Below the pieces are notes generated by a model. The model was not told where the DNA came from and made no database searches. It saw only the letters and a list, made by a program, of their open reading frames with translations. From contig NZ_CP042968.1 in assembly GCF_001693515.2 (NCBI RefSeq), forward strand, positions 5,890,001 to 5,954,000: a stretch of DNA of 64,000 bases, given 5' to 3'. The DNA comes from Bradyrhizobium paxllaeri (GTDB lineage Bacteria > Pseudomonadota > Alphaproteobacteria > Rhizobiales > Xanthobacteraceae). The translations under genes were made by a program, and so were the position numbers. This document shows positions 9,049 to 18,384 of this stretch, one piece after another (position 1 is the first letter of the stretch; each line of letters begins with the position of its first letter).

Positions 9049-9716
9049 TCGCCACTCAGCAGATATCCGAGACCTCGGACGGGTCGGATGGCTACCCTGC
9101 AATTGGCTTGGCGAAGGCGACGGCGCAGCCGGGAGACATGGGCCTCAATTGCGTTCGATTGGATCTCGTCCTCAAACCCATAGGTCGCTGCTTCAAGAGT
9201 TTCGCGCAAAACGACGCGTCCGCTGCGCCGAACCATGGCCTCAAGGATCGCCAGTTCGCGCCGCGGGACCACAATTGGACTCTGATCGATGCTGACCGTG
9301 CGGTTGACGATGTCGTAACTCAAATTTCCGATGCTAACCACTGCACCCCTATCGAGAAAGAGACGTCGCAGCACTGCCTTCGCCCTAGCAACCAGTTCGA
9401 TCGGTTCGAACGGCTTGGCGATGTAATCATCTGCGCCCTCATCGAGCGCGCGCGCGATATCGATCGGATCGTCGAGTGCAGTCAACACAAGCGTTGCCGG
9501 GCTCGGCTTCTGTTGCCTCAGGTCGGGCAGCAACGCCAATCCATCGCCGTCCGGAAGCCCCCGATCGATCACGACAAGTTCGAAATTCCGCACGGCCACT
9601 GCGGCTCGGCCCTCGTCCAGCGTTGTGACCATATCGGACGAGCCAAGAGCCGTCGCGAGCGCATCCCGATGCCACGGCCCCAGCTGCGGATCGTCCTCCA
9701 CGACCAAAACTCGCAC
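9045..9716 (-). CDS. OmpR-family response regulator
   Basis: A two-domain response regulator. The receiver has the acidic pocket VVEDD, the phospho-acceptor aspartate in VVIDRGLPDGDG and the lysine in IAKPFEPIEL. The C-terminal winged helix has ETLEAATYGF and SNAIEAHVSRLRRRL. The start is set at the GTG at 9716, with AGGAG six bases upstream. This matches the equivalent TTG start of its paralogue at 19101 and leaves the upstream GTAA repeats outside the gene. It overlaps the kinase by 4 bp. The probable role is to control its own operon and envelope or efflux genes; the signal is unknown. Confidence 0.9.
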   Translation of the reverse strand: MRVLVVEDDPQLGPWHRDALATALGSSDMVTTLDEGRAAVAVRNFELVVIDRGLPDGDGLALLPDLRQQKPSPATLVLTALDDPIDIARALDEGADDYIAKPFEPIELVARAKAVLRRLFLDRGAVVSIGNLSYDIVNRTVSIDQSPIVVPRRELAILEAMVRRSGRVVLRETLEAATYGFEDEIQSNAIEAHVSRLRRRLRQANCRVAIRPVRGLGYLLSGE

Positions 9717-9754
9717 CACAGTCTCCTGAATCATTTGCATCCGCGCTCCAATCA

Positions 9755-9780
9755 TTACTGGCAGGTTACAATAGGATTAC
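9755..9780 (-). promoter_or_regulatory. Three GTAA repeats phased at 11 bp (candidate response-regulator operator)
   Basis: On the minus strand GTAA occurs at 9780-9777, 9769-9766 and 9758-9755, exactly 11 bp apart, 39 bp upstream of the response-regulator start. The same GTAA-N7-GTAA arrangement stands before the paralogous regulator at 19040 and again at 24812. Direct repeats on one helical face are what OmpR-family dimers bind. Confidence 0.6.
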
Positions 9781-9976
9781 GGCCAGCGCGCAAGAGCTAC
9801 ATTATTTTAACTATTTGATATCAAATAACATTCAGCGCGCCTCTTAAGATGCCTGACGAGTGTTCACCTGCGCTAGCGTTGGGTCCAAGAATTTTGTTCA
9901 CACTGCTGATCGGGTCGAAGCAACCGGATGCCGACTTCACGGTTGCACGCAATCCGCCGATCCGCTTGAAGACGGC

Positions 9977-10366
9977 TCACATTTGTTCGGATCCATGCGC
10001 GAATGTCTCTTCGGCCCGCCAATCAAGACCCAGCCTCCGAGCCTCATCACTGGGCATCGCAGAGCAAAGGACACGCTCCAGTTCACCGACAGCATCAAGA
10101 GCGCGCTTTCGCCGTTCCTGGACAAGGCTAGTTTCTTCCAAACCGGGAAGGTCATCTTGGCTCAGTGCGTCGAACAGCTCGTAGATTGCAGTGACCGCAT
10201 TCCTTCCGACACGTTCCACTTCATCGGTCGGGCCAATCAGCGAGAGCAAATGCCGAAGCTGGGTGCAAATACAGGCCCGACCAAAACCCAACCGCATGAT
10301 GCGGACGCGCGACACTTCTTCACGCAGCAGGTCGACGTGCATACCCAGCATGCGGGGGACGTTCAT
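9977..10366 (-). CDS. Hypothetical helical protein
   Basis: A 129-residue protein with no family I recognise. The ATG at 10366 is chosen because GGAG lies eight bases upstream. Composition is that of a soluble, mostly helical protein: LREEVSRVRIMRLGFGRACICTQ, then a long charged helix (ETSLVQERRKRALDAVGELERVL). There are three cysteines and no signal peptide. It stands alone between the two-component operon and the glycosyltransferase. Good amino-acid composition supports a real gene. Confidence 0.5.
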   Translation of the reverse strand: MNVPRMLGMHVDLLREEVSRVRIMRLGFGRACICTQLRHLLSLIGPTDEVERVGRNAVTAIYELFDALSQDDLPGLEETSLVQERRKRALDAVGELERVLCSAMPSDEARRLGLDWRAEETFAHGSEQM

Positions 10367-10946
10367 CGTGGACACTCCAGAGTGCGATTGCTAGGTCCAC
10401 CAGTCTGCTCAGAGTGACCTGCTCTTCGTGACGACCAGATCGGTCGGCTCGTTTGCGTGATGTCGAAACCGGCATCCGTCAACGTGAATAGCCTCGGCTC
10501 TACCATCCTCTTCAACTTCCGATGGACACTCATTTGAGTGGTTTCTCCGCCGCCGTGATTGCAGTCGTATTACGTCGGGATCATCAGCCGCTGTAAGCAT
10601 GCCGAGCTTACACGCTGGTCGCTCGCGGGCACGATGCCCGTGACGATTGCCGACTGCGAGTGTCAGGCTATCGTAATGGTCCCCACCAACATCTTGTCGA
10701 TCTTGCTGCCGGGACGAGGGTTGTCCGGCGTATAGCTGGGGCCGGCACATGATCGAGATCGAAACGTCGGGCAAGGATGTTCATTCCGCCCACTCGCCAG
10801 GATCTGTGTGCGCGCCGACTCGCCGCGCACGGCGCAAAAACGATATTGGGTCGATCGGAGCACGGCTCGCCTCGATTGTTATTCAAATTCTCGGCAAATC
10901 GCGCTTCCCACTAAACGACTTGCCGCCGGATTTTTCGTTTTCGGCC

Positions 10947-12524
10947 ATGGCCAAACGGTCGGATCGCTGCCCGGCGCCGTGGCGCCGCCCTTTCATCCGG
11001 TGGCTCGAGGGAGTTGAAGAGGGATGGTCCGTGCCATTTCTGCTCGTCCTGTTCGTGGCAATTTGGACGACGTACCTGTCGATCAGCTATCTTGGAGCCG
11101 GCCTGCATCCCGATGTGCTGGAAACCTGGTCGCTTGGACGACACTTCGCGTGGGGTTATCCCAAGCATCCGCCGCTGATGGGATGGGTCACCGGGACTTG
11201 GACTTCCATTTTTCCTCTGACCGATTTGTCGTTGCACCTGATGGCGATGACCAATGCGGCCGTGGCGCTTTGGTTTGTTGACCTGATTTCAAAGCGATTT
11301 GTGAATGGGGACAAGCGAGTGCTCGTACTGCTTCTGCTGATGCTGACGCCCGCCTACCAGTTTCACGCGCAACGCTTTAATGCCAACGCGGTGCTGTTGG
11401 CGATATGGCCCCTTGCCACATACTGTTTTCTCCGCGCTTTTGAGACGAGAGCGACACTCTGGGCGATTGCTGCGGGGTTCACGGCCGCCTTGGCGATGTT
11501 GGGAAAATACTACTCAATCTTCCTCGTCGCGAGCTATGCACTTGCGGCGATTGCCCATCCGCTAGGGAGGGCCTATTTCGCTTCCGCCTCACCTTGGATC
11601 TCCGCCGGCGTCGGGCTGGTTACCCTATCGCCGCATCTTCACTGGCTCGCCACGACAGGTGCCGCGCCCTTCCATCATGCGTTAACGCATGCCACCGCCG
11701 ACGTATCGACATCGTCCCGCGATTCCATCTCCTTCGTGATGGGGCTTGCAGCGGCAATGAGCGTATCCGCCATAACCTGGATAACGATTGCCGGTTACCG
11801 GATAAGACGTTTCTCACGAGACTTCGCTGCGATGAACTCAAGCCTCAAGCTCCTTTATTGCATCGCAATTGGTACGATTGTGCTGCCCGTTATCACTTCG
11901 CTGCTCATGGGTACCGACTTGCCGTCCTTGTGGGCATTGCAGGGATTGTTTCTGTTTATCGTGCCCGTCGTGTGCGGCACGAGCTATCGGATAGAACGCT
12001 TCTATACGGTAAATGCAATTGTCCTCGTTTCCGGTATCGCCATTGTAGCGGTCGTAATCGCGGCGCCGATCCACGCCCTCTATCGCAACAGCTATGGTTA
12101 TGAAGAAGGCCGAAGCTTCTATCATCAAGCAGCAAACGAGCTTGCTCACCAGTGGCACGAACGGACGGGAGCTTCACTCCCAGTCGTCGGAGGCAATGAC
12201 AGCCTTGGGATGGCAACTGCGTTTTACAGCCCCGATCATCCGCATTAGGGGCAGCCCTTCGCACATCTGTACAATTTGCAATTGCCTCCCAAGACAACGG
12301 TCGAGCGAGGCTGGGCGGCACTTTGCTTTCGCGACCAAGTTGATTGCATCGATGCGATGAGGCGACTGGCGATCCAAGCCGGAGACCTCGTCGAGCGCGA
12401 GTTTGCGCTTCAATCGAAACTGTTCGGTTTGCCAGGCATCAAACGAAATGTCGTTGTATTCATGGTAACGCCGCACCAGTCAACGCGCAGCGCCATTCCG
12501 AACTCGGCCCGGGAGTTGGATTGA
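10947..12524 (+). pseudogene. ArnT-like GT39 glycosyltransferase interrupted by an in-frame amber codon
   Basis: A polytopic glycosyltransferase of the dolichyl-phosphate-mannose/ArnT superfamily (GT39/PMT_2 fold), which transfers a lipid-linked sugar in the periplasm. Family phrases include DVLETWSLGRHFAWGYPKHPPLMGW (acidic residue in the first periplasmic loop), LLLMLTPAYQFHAQRFNANA and AMLGKYYS. The frame reaches YSPDHPH and then reads TAG at 12246-12248. The same frame continues for 92 more codons that clearly complete the family C-terminus (LPPKTTVERGWAALCF to KRNVVVFMVTP). Restored length is 525 residues. Either the gene is inactivated by a nonsense mutation or its last domain is lost. 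The start at 10947 is the first ATG giving a normal N-terminus. Confidence 0.8.
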
Positions 12525-12770
12525 CGCTAGAACGCAGGTGAGCAGACGCCCTCTCGACCGCGACATTGGCCTTTGCGTAAGGCATGGACGATCTGCTGCG
12601 TATGCGCGCACCGTATGATTTTAAGTTCTTGTTGAATGCCGCGCTTTGAGTTCGGTAACGCTCGATTTGCGGCGGTTGCCGGCATCCGTAACCAGGACCA
12701 TTCAGAACTCGATCGCGCGTCGAACATTTCGAACAGCACAAATAATCGATCCAGCCGTCAGCATGCAGCC

Positions 12771-13335
12771 TCACGCATTCAGATCGTACCGCATAACCGG
12801 TCGTTCCAGAGTTGGCGAGGCAACCAGCTTGAATCCTGCACGCTTGAATGTCGAGACATGACCGGTACTCGAGGTGCTCAGCGATTTGCTCGCCTCAATA
12901 GGATAGGCTTCGACCGCGGGAGCTTGCGCCCGTTTTGCCATTTCCAATGCAGCTGCGATCAGCGCGGCGTGACACGTGCTTGCGCCATCCATTGCGAACG
13001 TAGAAGCACGAGATCGACCAAATAGCGGCATCGTCAGTGCATATGAGCCGCCATGTGCGGTCAATCCAAGGAAGGGAGATGCGTGGTGCGATCTGGCAGC
13101 CCCCACCGCCATAGCGCCATCGAAAGCGAGCAGGCCGCGTGCTGGTCCCTGGTCGGCATCTCCTTTGAACGCCTTCCTGTTGTGGTCCGGCGGTCGCCTT
13201 CGGTAAGCACTGCCAATGCGCTACGATATGCACCAGCATCCGCCTTTTGCTCCGTTCTGACCGAACAGGTCTTCCAGCGCCGGCCAAAGATCGGTCGCGA
13301 GGGGCCGAATGATAAATTCTTGCAGTATACAAGCC
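12771..13335 (-). pseudogene. GNAT acetyltransferase relic
   Basis: Pieces of one acetyltransferase lie in different minus-strand frames: WPALEDLFGQNGAKGGCWC, then an in-frame TAG, then KAFKGDADQGPARGLLAFDGAMAVG. These are followed by CQIAPRISLPWIDRTWRL and SISCFYVRNGWRKH in a second frame, and finally LIAAALEMAKRAQAPAVEAYPIEA to RPVMRYDL back in the first frame. Order and content match a GNAT enzyme with the GGCWC N-terminal phrase. At least one stop and two frameshifts make it non-functional. Confidence 0.7.
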
Positions 13336-13475
13336 TCCTCTGACGGTACGGTTGCGAGTATCCTTATTGATTATTCAGTCCTGCGCTGGAGATTTGCTGG
13401 GTCGCCAAACAGGGATTCCCACAACGATGAGAAGGATGTTCCGAGCACAGATCCCTCGGTGCGATCCGCCCCTTC

Positions 13476-13832
13476 TCACCACCAACTCCCGCATTCACTG
13501 CGATACCTGCGGCAATTTCCTTCTCCAACCTCGCCGCGTTCTTCCTTGTAGACGCAGGCATGGCGTAAGCGCTCACAGTACGAGGTGCGTCCGCCACACT
13601 CGCTACGATATCGACGGCAATTCCCCTCTCCGGTTTCGCCGAGCTCTTCCTTGTACATGCATGCATTCCGCAAGTGCTGGCAGTACCGGCTATCGGATAC
13701 TTCCACGACAAGCCCCATGGGAGCATCAAGCCCCTGCACTTGGCGGCCCATCGTCGGTGCGGCTGACGGCGCCTCCAGTCCGGCGACTGCAACACCGACG
13801 ATCGCGAGTAAGCCAAGGGCTCGGTTCCGCAT
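13476..13832 (-). CDS. Exported Cys-rich protein with a tandem 32-residue repeat
   Basis: A 118-residue protein with a signal peptide (MRNRALGLLAIVGVAVAGLEA) and two near-identical tandem repeats. The first runs from YCQHLRNACMYKEELGE to NCRRYRSECGG, the second from YCERLRHACVYKEERGE to NCRRYRSECGS. Each repeat has four cysteines in the same positions, so two disulfide-bonded units in the periplasm are likely. Charged residues alternate with the cysteines. I know of no assigned function; a small periplasmic binding or stress protein is possible. It stands alone on its strand. Confidence 0.75.
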   Translation of the reverse strand: MRNRALGLLAIVGVAVAGLEAPSAAPTMGRQVQGLDAPMGLVVEVSDSRYCQHLRNACMYKEELGETGEGNCRRYRSECGGRTSYCERLRHACVYKEERGEVGEGNCRRYRSECGSWW

Positions 13833-14221
13833 AATCTCTCCATTCCGCTTTTCATAGGCTGAAGGCCGCGCCGCTTAACGCCTTCGGACGCGGCGCACGA
13901 AGGTGCTGCTCCGAGCTAACTCTCATTGATTGCAGCAACGTTACATTCAGCTTCCCCCAAGGGCCGAGAGCTCGTTCGGTTTCGCGAGATCGCGCCGCCG
14001 AACATGTAATTGCGGCAATTCTTGGGATGACAGTTCGGACGCACTCGGTCCCCCCCCCGCGCGCTTAGCGACATCTGTAATACTTCGGTAACCCCGAGAG
14101 ACGACGCAACCGCCTCACTGCTCGACAACGCGCATCTGCGCAATGTCGCGAACCAGCAAACAGTGGAGCTGTGCCCGATGACCTCTAAGACTAGCCGCTT
14201 CATCATCTTGTTAGTCTCATC
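13833..14221. other. Intergenic region
   Basis: Nothing certain is coded here. It contains a run of nine C at about 14050 and, at 14178, an ATG followed by codons for MTSKTSRFIILLVS. That stretch would be the front half of a signal peptide for the next gene if one base were added or lost near 14216. Confidence 0.4.
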
Positions 14222-15532
14222 GTGGCGATGATGGCCGACGTTACAGTTCTCTCGATGGCGGGCCGCGCGCAAACCGCGCCGAGGGACCGCCAAGCGAACG
14301 CCGAAATCCTGCTTGTGAATATGCGCCGCGCTCTGGCGACGGTCCTTGTCGCCTATAAGGCGCCAGAAACGGCAAAATCGCATGCTGGCGCGATCGTTCT
14401 CAACGGAACCAAAGAAGCAGCGCTCGAAATCGATCGGCTGACGTCGGTGCTGGCCTCTCGGCAACCGCGCGCGATTTCGGAGGCGACACGCAAGACCGCC
14501 GAAGCAATCGGTAGACTCGATGGTATCTTTCGTATGGCTGGCACCACCGATCCGCGTGCCGCGGAAGGTATGCGGGCCCTGTCGGCGAACTGGGCGACTT
14601 ACACCGCCCGCTATGCGCTGGCGCGGCCGGCGCAATCTAAGGCGAAGGCCAACCCCGCCCAGGTCGCCGAAGTTCGGAGTAACGTTGCACGCCTGCGAAG
14701 CGAGGTCCAAAATCTACGCACCAAAGTTCGCGGCAACGCTGCCGTAACGCGCGATCTCGACGCGCTCTACGCCCGCATCGATCGATTGGAGCAACGCCGG
14801 ATTACGGAAGAGACATATCATTCGACTTTGGTGGCGTTGTCGGCCATCAACGGCGTGTTCGTCGGTTATGAGGTGGTGTCTCGCGTCTACTATCCGGATG
14901 TCTATGTGATCCTGCATGATTGCCGCGAACAGTTTGCCTATTATCAGGGTTATTGGGATGGCTACTATGATGCATATTATGAAAGCTTGCCGGCAACCTA
15001 CTACGAAGCTCCTTTCGAAGCGCCGGATGCTACGGTCGTCAACGTCGACGTGACGATCAATCAGCAGGTCGAAAACTACACGACGCAAAACATCGACGTC
15101 TTCGTCCAGGAAACCGGAGCTGCTGAAGCGGCATTTGAAGTCACGCCGGCGGCGCAGGACATTCCAGAGCGCTCAGCCACCACCGGCATGGAGCATGCTC
15201 CGGACGCAGCAGAACTTGCCGAGACCGTGAAGCCAAATGCGGAAACGTTGCGGACGCTTGAGGTCGACGGGGCGGTTTCCGAGGCGCCTCGGTCGGCTGC
15301 CGACCGCTCTGTACCTGCCGATGCCGACGCGACGGCGCAGCCTGTTCCACAGTCGCCCGGCGCAACGCCAGCGGGACGCGATAACGATGAAAAAGAGTCT
15401 TCCGCCGCGCCGGCAACAGCGCCCGCGCAGATCAAGCCCGGAGTGAAACCTGCAACGAAAAACGAGGGCGATTCCGACGCTTCGGATCCAAAGATCCAAA
15501 CTCCTGCCATCCAACCGATAGAACCCGTCTAG
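14222..15532 (+). CDS. Hypothetical exported protein with coiled coil, Tyr-rich segment and acidic tail
   Basis: A 436-codon frame starting at GTG. Residues 1-20 resemble the second half of a signal peptide (SMAGRAQTAP). A helical region follows (about 25-120), then a coiled coil (AEVRSNVARLRSEVQNLRTK). Next come a Tyr-rich hydrophobic patch (VSRVYYPDVYV, YYQGYWDGYYDAYYE), a beta-like segment (NVDVTINQQVENYTTQNIDV) and a long Ala/Pro/Glu disordered tail. The order suggests an envelope protein. The true start may be the ATG at 14178, out of frame by one base. The function is unknown. Confidence 0.7.
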   Translation: MAMMADVTVLSMAGRAQTAPRDRQANAEILLVNMRRALATVLVAYKAPETAKSHAGAIVLNGTKEAALEIDRLTSVLASRQPRAISEATRKTAEAIGRLDGIFRMAGTTDPRAAEGMRALSANWATYTARYALARPAQSKAKANPAQVAEVRSNVARLRSEVQNLRTKVRGNAAVTRDLDALYARIDRLEQRRITEETYHSTLVALSAINGVFVGYEVVSRVYYPDVYVILHDCREQFAYYQGYWDGYYDAYYESLPATYYEAPFEAPDATVVNVDVTINQQVENYTTQNIDVFVQETGAAEAAFEVTPAAQDIPERSATTGMEHAPDAAELAETVKPNAETLRTLEVDGAVSEAPRSAADRSVPADADATAQPVPQSPGATPAGRDNDEKESSAAPATAPAQIKPGVKPATKNEGDSDASDPKIQTPAIQPIEPV

Positions 15533-16294
15533 CCCCGCCAAGACCCTGCTGCGCCTACTGAGTATGGTGAAAATGAAAGCCATGATGGTGACGAGGCACC
15601 GCAATAACTTCACCACTTGAGCCGGGAGGACAAGGCCTTGCAGGCCAATGCGCCCGCTCGGTACCAATCCAGGACCTTCGTCAGGGCCCGACGCTGTAGA
15701 TCGAGCGGCGCGGAAGCAGAGTGCTGGCAAGCAGCGATCGATTCCCTTTGGATGAACGCAAGATCGAAGGATGCGAACCGAATTGTGCGCGAGATCTTAT
15801 CGCACACAGCGAACCACGCATCCGTTGGGTCGCGGGCGCAAAGTCGAATCTCTTGAGAAGTTCCTTCCACAAAGCCGACGCGATGTCGCACCGCGAAGGC
15901 GCTTCCAGTTTGAAGAAACGATTGGTGCAATCGGCTCTGATCGCTTCAGCCGCGGCATTCGGTCGCTTCCAGCTATTGCACGTCCGTTCGGCTCGAGCTC
16001 GCGAGCAGCGCTAACGCAATTCAAGCAGCGCCTTTTCTGACATGGTCGCGGACATCGGCTCAATCAGCGTGATGCACTTTGCTTCCGACCAGGCATTTGG
16101 CTGGATCCGAAACGCCCTCAACGTTTGAGAGACCTAGATTGGTTCGGGCTCTCTGAGTTCGGCTTCCGCCAAACCGCATACGTAAGGCTATTGCAATATC
16201 AGACCATATGGTCAGCCAGTCCGCTTGACCATGCGAGAAACCGGCGCACGGACAGGTTCGGGATCGATCACATCACACTCAAGGTTTACCAACG
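15533..16294. other. Long stretch without a recognisable gene
   Basis: I cannot support any coding sequence here. A minus-strand frame (15930-15610) and an overlapping plus-strand frame (15721-16014) are open, but neither has a ribosome site or family feature. An AT-rich patch near 16190-16220 may hold the promoter of the DUF2147 gene. Confidence 0.4.
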
Positions 16295-16759
16295 ATGCAA
16301 CATGGCCTTCGCTCATCACTAACTTCTACGTCTGCTTTCATTGCCGCCCTCGTCTTTGCGTGCAGTAGCTCAGTTAGCTTGGCTGGATCGACTGTCGATC
16401 CCGCCGGTATTTGGCTGACCCAGGCTGGCGATGCCAAGGTACATGTGAGCCGGTGTGGGCAAGCTATCTGTGGTCGGGTGGTTTGGCTGAAGCAACCGAT
16501 CGACGGCGCCACAGGTAAACCTCAGACGGATGACAAGAACCCAGATCCATCCTTGAAGAAGCGTCCGATTATTGGTCTTCAGCTCTTCGCGGATATGCGT
16601 CCCGCTAAAGCAAATACGTGGTCGGGTCGCATTTACAACGCGGATTCCGGCCAGACTTACGCCAGCACCGTGACTCAGCTTGATCCTGCACGCCTGGAAG
16701 TACGTGGCTGCGTTGGAGCTCTCTGCGGAAGCGAGTTGTGGACGCGGACATCACGATAG
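16295..16759 (+). CDS. DUF2147 family exported protein
   Basis: A 154-residue secreted protein with a signal peptide (hydrophobic core about residues 13-30, cleavage after SLA) followed by a DUF2147 domain. Family phrases are DPAGIWLTQAGDAKVHVSRC, CGRVVWLKQPID, NPDPSLKKRPIIGLQL, WSGRIYNADSGQTY and LEVRGCVGALCGSELW. Two cysteine pairs probably form disulfides. DUF2147 proteins are periplasmic beta-rich proteins of uncertain function. The last 85 bp overlap the 3' end of the convergent NodT-like gene, which suggests that gene has been extended rather than this one. Confidence 0.85.
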   Translation: MQHGLRSSLTSTSAFIAALVFACSSSVSLAGSTVDPAGIWLTQAGDAKVHVSRCGQAICGRVVWLKQPIDGATGKPQTDDKNPDPSLKKRPIIGLQLFADMRPAKANTWSGRIYNADSGQTYASTVTQLDPARLEVRGCVGALCGSELWTRTSR

Positions 16760-18384
16760 TTAATACTCGACGAACTTCCCCCGCCCCTGCCGTGCAGATC
16801 GCGACGAGAATCGTTCCACGGCAGGGGAACGTGCGGTGCTGTATTTCCATCGATGATTTCTGGGCGAGAAACGTCGAGCATACCGTCCCAGCCGCCGCCG
16901 AGTGCCTTATGGAGCGCGATATAGTCTGTCGCGATGGCAATTCGGGTTTGAATTAGAGCTTCCTCTGCTCCGTAAAGCGAGCGTTGAGCATCGAGAACAT
17001 TCAGGAAGCTCGCGGAGCCGCCTTGATAAAGCGATCGCGACAGCGTTGCTGCTTCACGATATGATGTAACCGACGCGGCCAGCTTTTCGCCTCTAATTCG
17101 GCCCTTCACGAGCGCTAGAATTGCGTTCTCTACTTCTTCGAGCGCTGTCAGCACGATGCTTCGGTAGGCGAGGAATTGTTGGTCTCGCCGCGCTCCGGCG
17201 ACATCCACAGCGGCTGCCAACCTGCCGGCATTGAAAATCGGTACGGTCAACGTTGGACCGAACGACCAGCCGATTGACGAGTTCTTACCCAGATCGCCGA
17301 TCTTCGTTCCGGACGTGATAATGTTTCCGGTGAGGCTGACGTTCGGATATCGCGCAGCTTCCGCTTGGCCGATCCGCGCTGTCGCCTCCGCAAGTTGACG
17401 CTCGGCAAGACGGACGTCTGGTCGGGACGACAGAATGTCGGCTGGTACGCCAGTCGCGATCGGCAGCCGTGGCGAAGGGATTGGAGCGCCCCCTCTTAGT
17501 AGGCCGACGACAGCCGCAGGCTCTCTCCCGATTAATACCCCGAGCCGATTTAGAGCGTTTGCGTGTAGTATCTCGATCGCAGGAATATTCGCCTCGGTGC
17601 TGCTCGCCAAGCCTTCCGCATTTGACAGATCAACGGCCGAGACAGCCCCAGCCGCGAACCTAGTCTGGGTCAGCGCGGCGGTTTCGCGTTGCGCCTGCGC
17701 GGTCCTGCGCGCCAACGCGATTCGGGCTTCATGTCCGCGGGCGTTCACATAGGCCGTGGCGACGTCGCCGATAAGGGTCAACAGGGCGGCATCAAGCTGC
17801 TTCTCGGCCGCTTCCATGCCATACCAGGCGGCCTCTGCGTTTCGCCGATTTGCCCCGAACAGGTCGAGTTCCCAACTTGCATCGAAGCCAACCCGAAAAA
17901 AATTACCAGTCTGATCGACGCCACCCGCGCTGTTGCCTGGCGTGGCCTCCAGCGAGGGAACGTTAGGAGGACTCACGGCTACGTCACCAGTGCTGCTTCG
18001 GGTCGCCGCGGCCCTGCCACTGATCGTCGGCAACAGACCGGCGACGATTTGCCGGTAGCTGGCGCGCGATTCTCGAACACGCGCCATCGCTGTTGCGACA
18101 TTGAGATTGCCTGCGACTGCTTCATCAATCAGTGCGTTCAACACTGGATCGCGCAAACGCCGCCACCATTCTTTCAGATGAGTCGGCGCAGTCGGCCGCG
18201 CATGCTTTCTATTGCTCCAATGCGCTGGAACCTCGAGCTGCGGCGGGACGTAGTCCGGACCTACCGCACAACCGACGAGCGACAGGGTGCAGACCGCGGC
18301 CAGAACGAGGGAGCCAGCACAATACCTTCGGCGGTTGCCAGGATCCGATGATGTCGTCGCTCCTACCGGAGCGCCCCGTTCCAT
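16675..18384 (-). CDS. NodT-family outer-membrane efflux lipoprotein
   Basis: A 569-residue TolC-like outer-membrane factor with two OEP domains. The lipobox LSLVGC gives a lipid-anchored N-terminus ahead of AVGPDYVPP, a family hallmark. Other hallmarks are SWELDLFGANRRNAEAA, LLSSRPDVRLAERQLAEATARIGQAEAARYPNVSLTG in parts, and the final LGGGWDG. It forms a trimeric channel with an inner-membrane pump; the divergent MacAB-like exporter (21403-24727) is the nearest candidate. The start is set at 18384; an ATG at 18429 is also possible. About 60 extra residues after LGGGWDG, ending in low-complexity sequence, run into the 3' end of the DUF2147 gene. Confidence 0.88.
   Translation of the reverse strand: MERGAPVGATTSSDPGNRRRYCAGSLVLAAVCTLSLVGCAVGPDYVPPQLEVPAHWSNRKHARPTAPTHLKEWWRRLRDPVLNALIDEAVAGNLNVATAMARVRESRASYRQIVAGLLPTISGRAAATRSSTGDVAVSPPNVPSLEATPGNSAGGVDQTGNFFRVGFDASWELDLFGANRRNAEAAWYGMEAAEKQLDAALLTLIGDVATAYVNARGHEARIALARRTAQAQRETAALTQTRFAAGAVSAVDLSNAEGLASSTEANIPAIEILHANALNRLGVLIGREPAAVVGLLRGGAPIPSPRLPIATGVPADILSSRPDVRLAERQLAEATARIGQAEAARYPNVSLTGNIITSGTKIGDLGKNSSIGWSFGPTLTVPIFNAGRLAAAVDVAGARRDQQFLAYRSIVLTALEEVENAILALVKGRIRGEKLAASVTSYREAATLSRSLYQGGSASFLNVLDAQRSLYGAEEALIQTRIAIATDYIALHKALGGGWDGMLDVSRPEIIDGNTAPHVPLPWNDSRRDLHGRGGGSSSSINYRDVRVHNSLPQRAPTQPRTSRRAGSS

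Noticed and set aside
14040..14060. Run of nine C as a phase-variation tract
   Set aside because: It lies outside any supported gene or promoter, so no switching role can be argued.
13916..14710. A 264-codon minus-strand open frame
   Set aside because: It overlaps the coiled-coil protein gene antisense, and its composition is Arg/Cys-rich and not protein-like.
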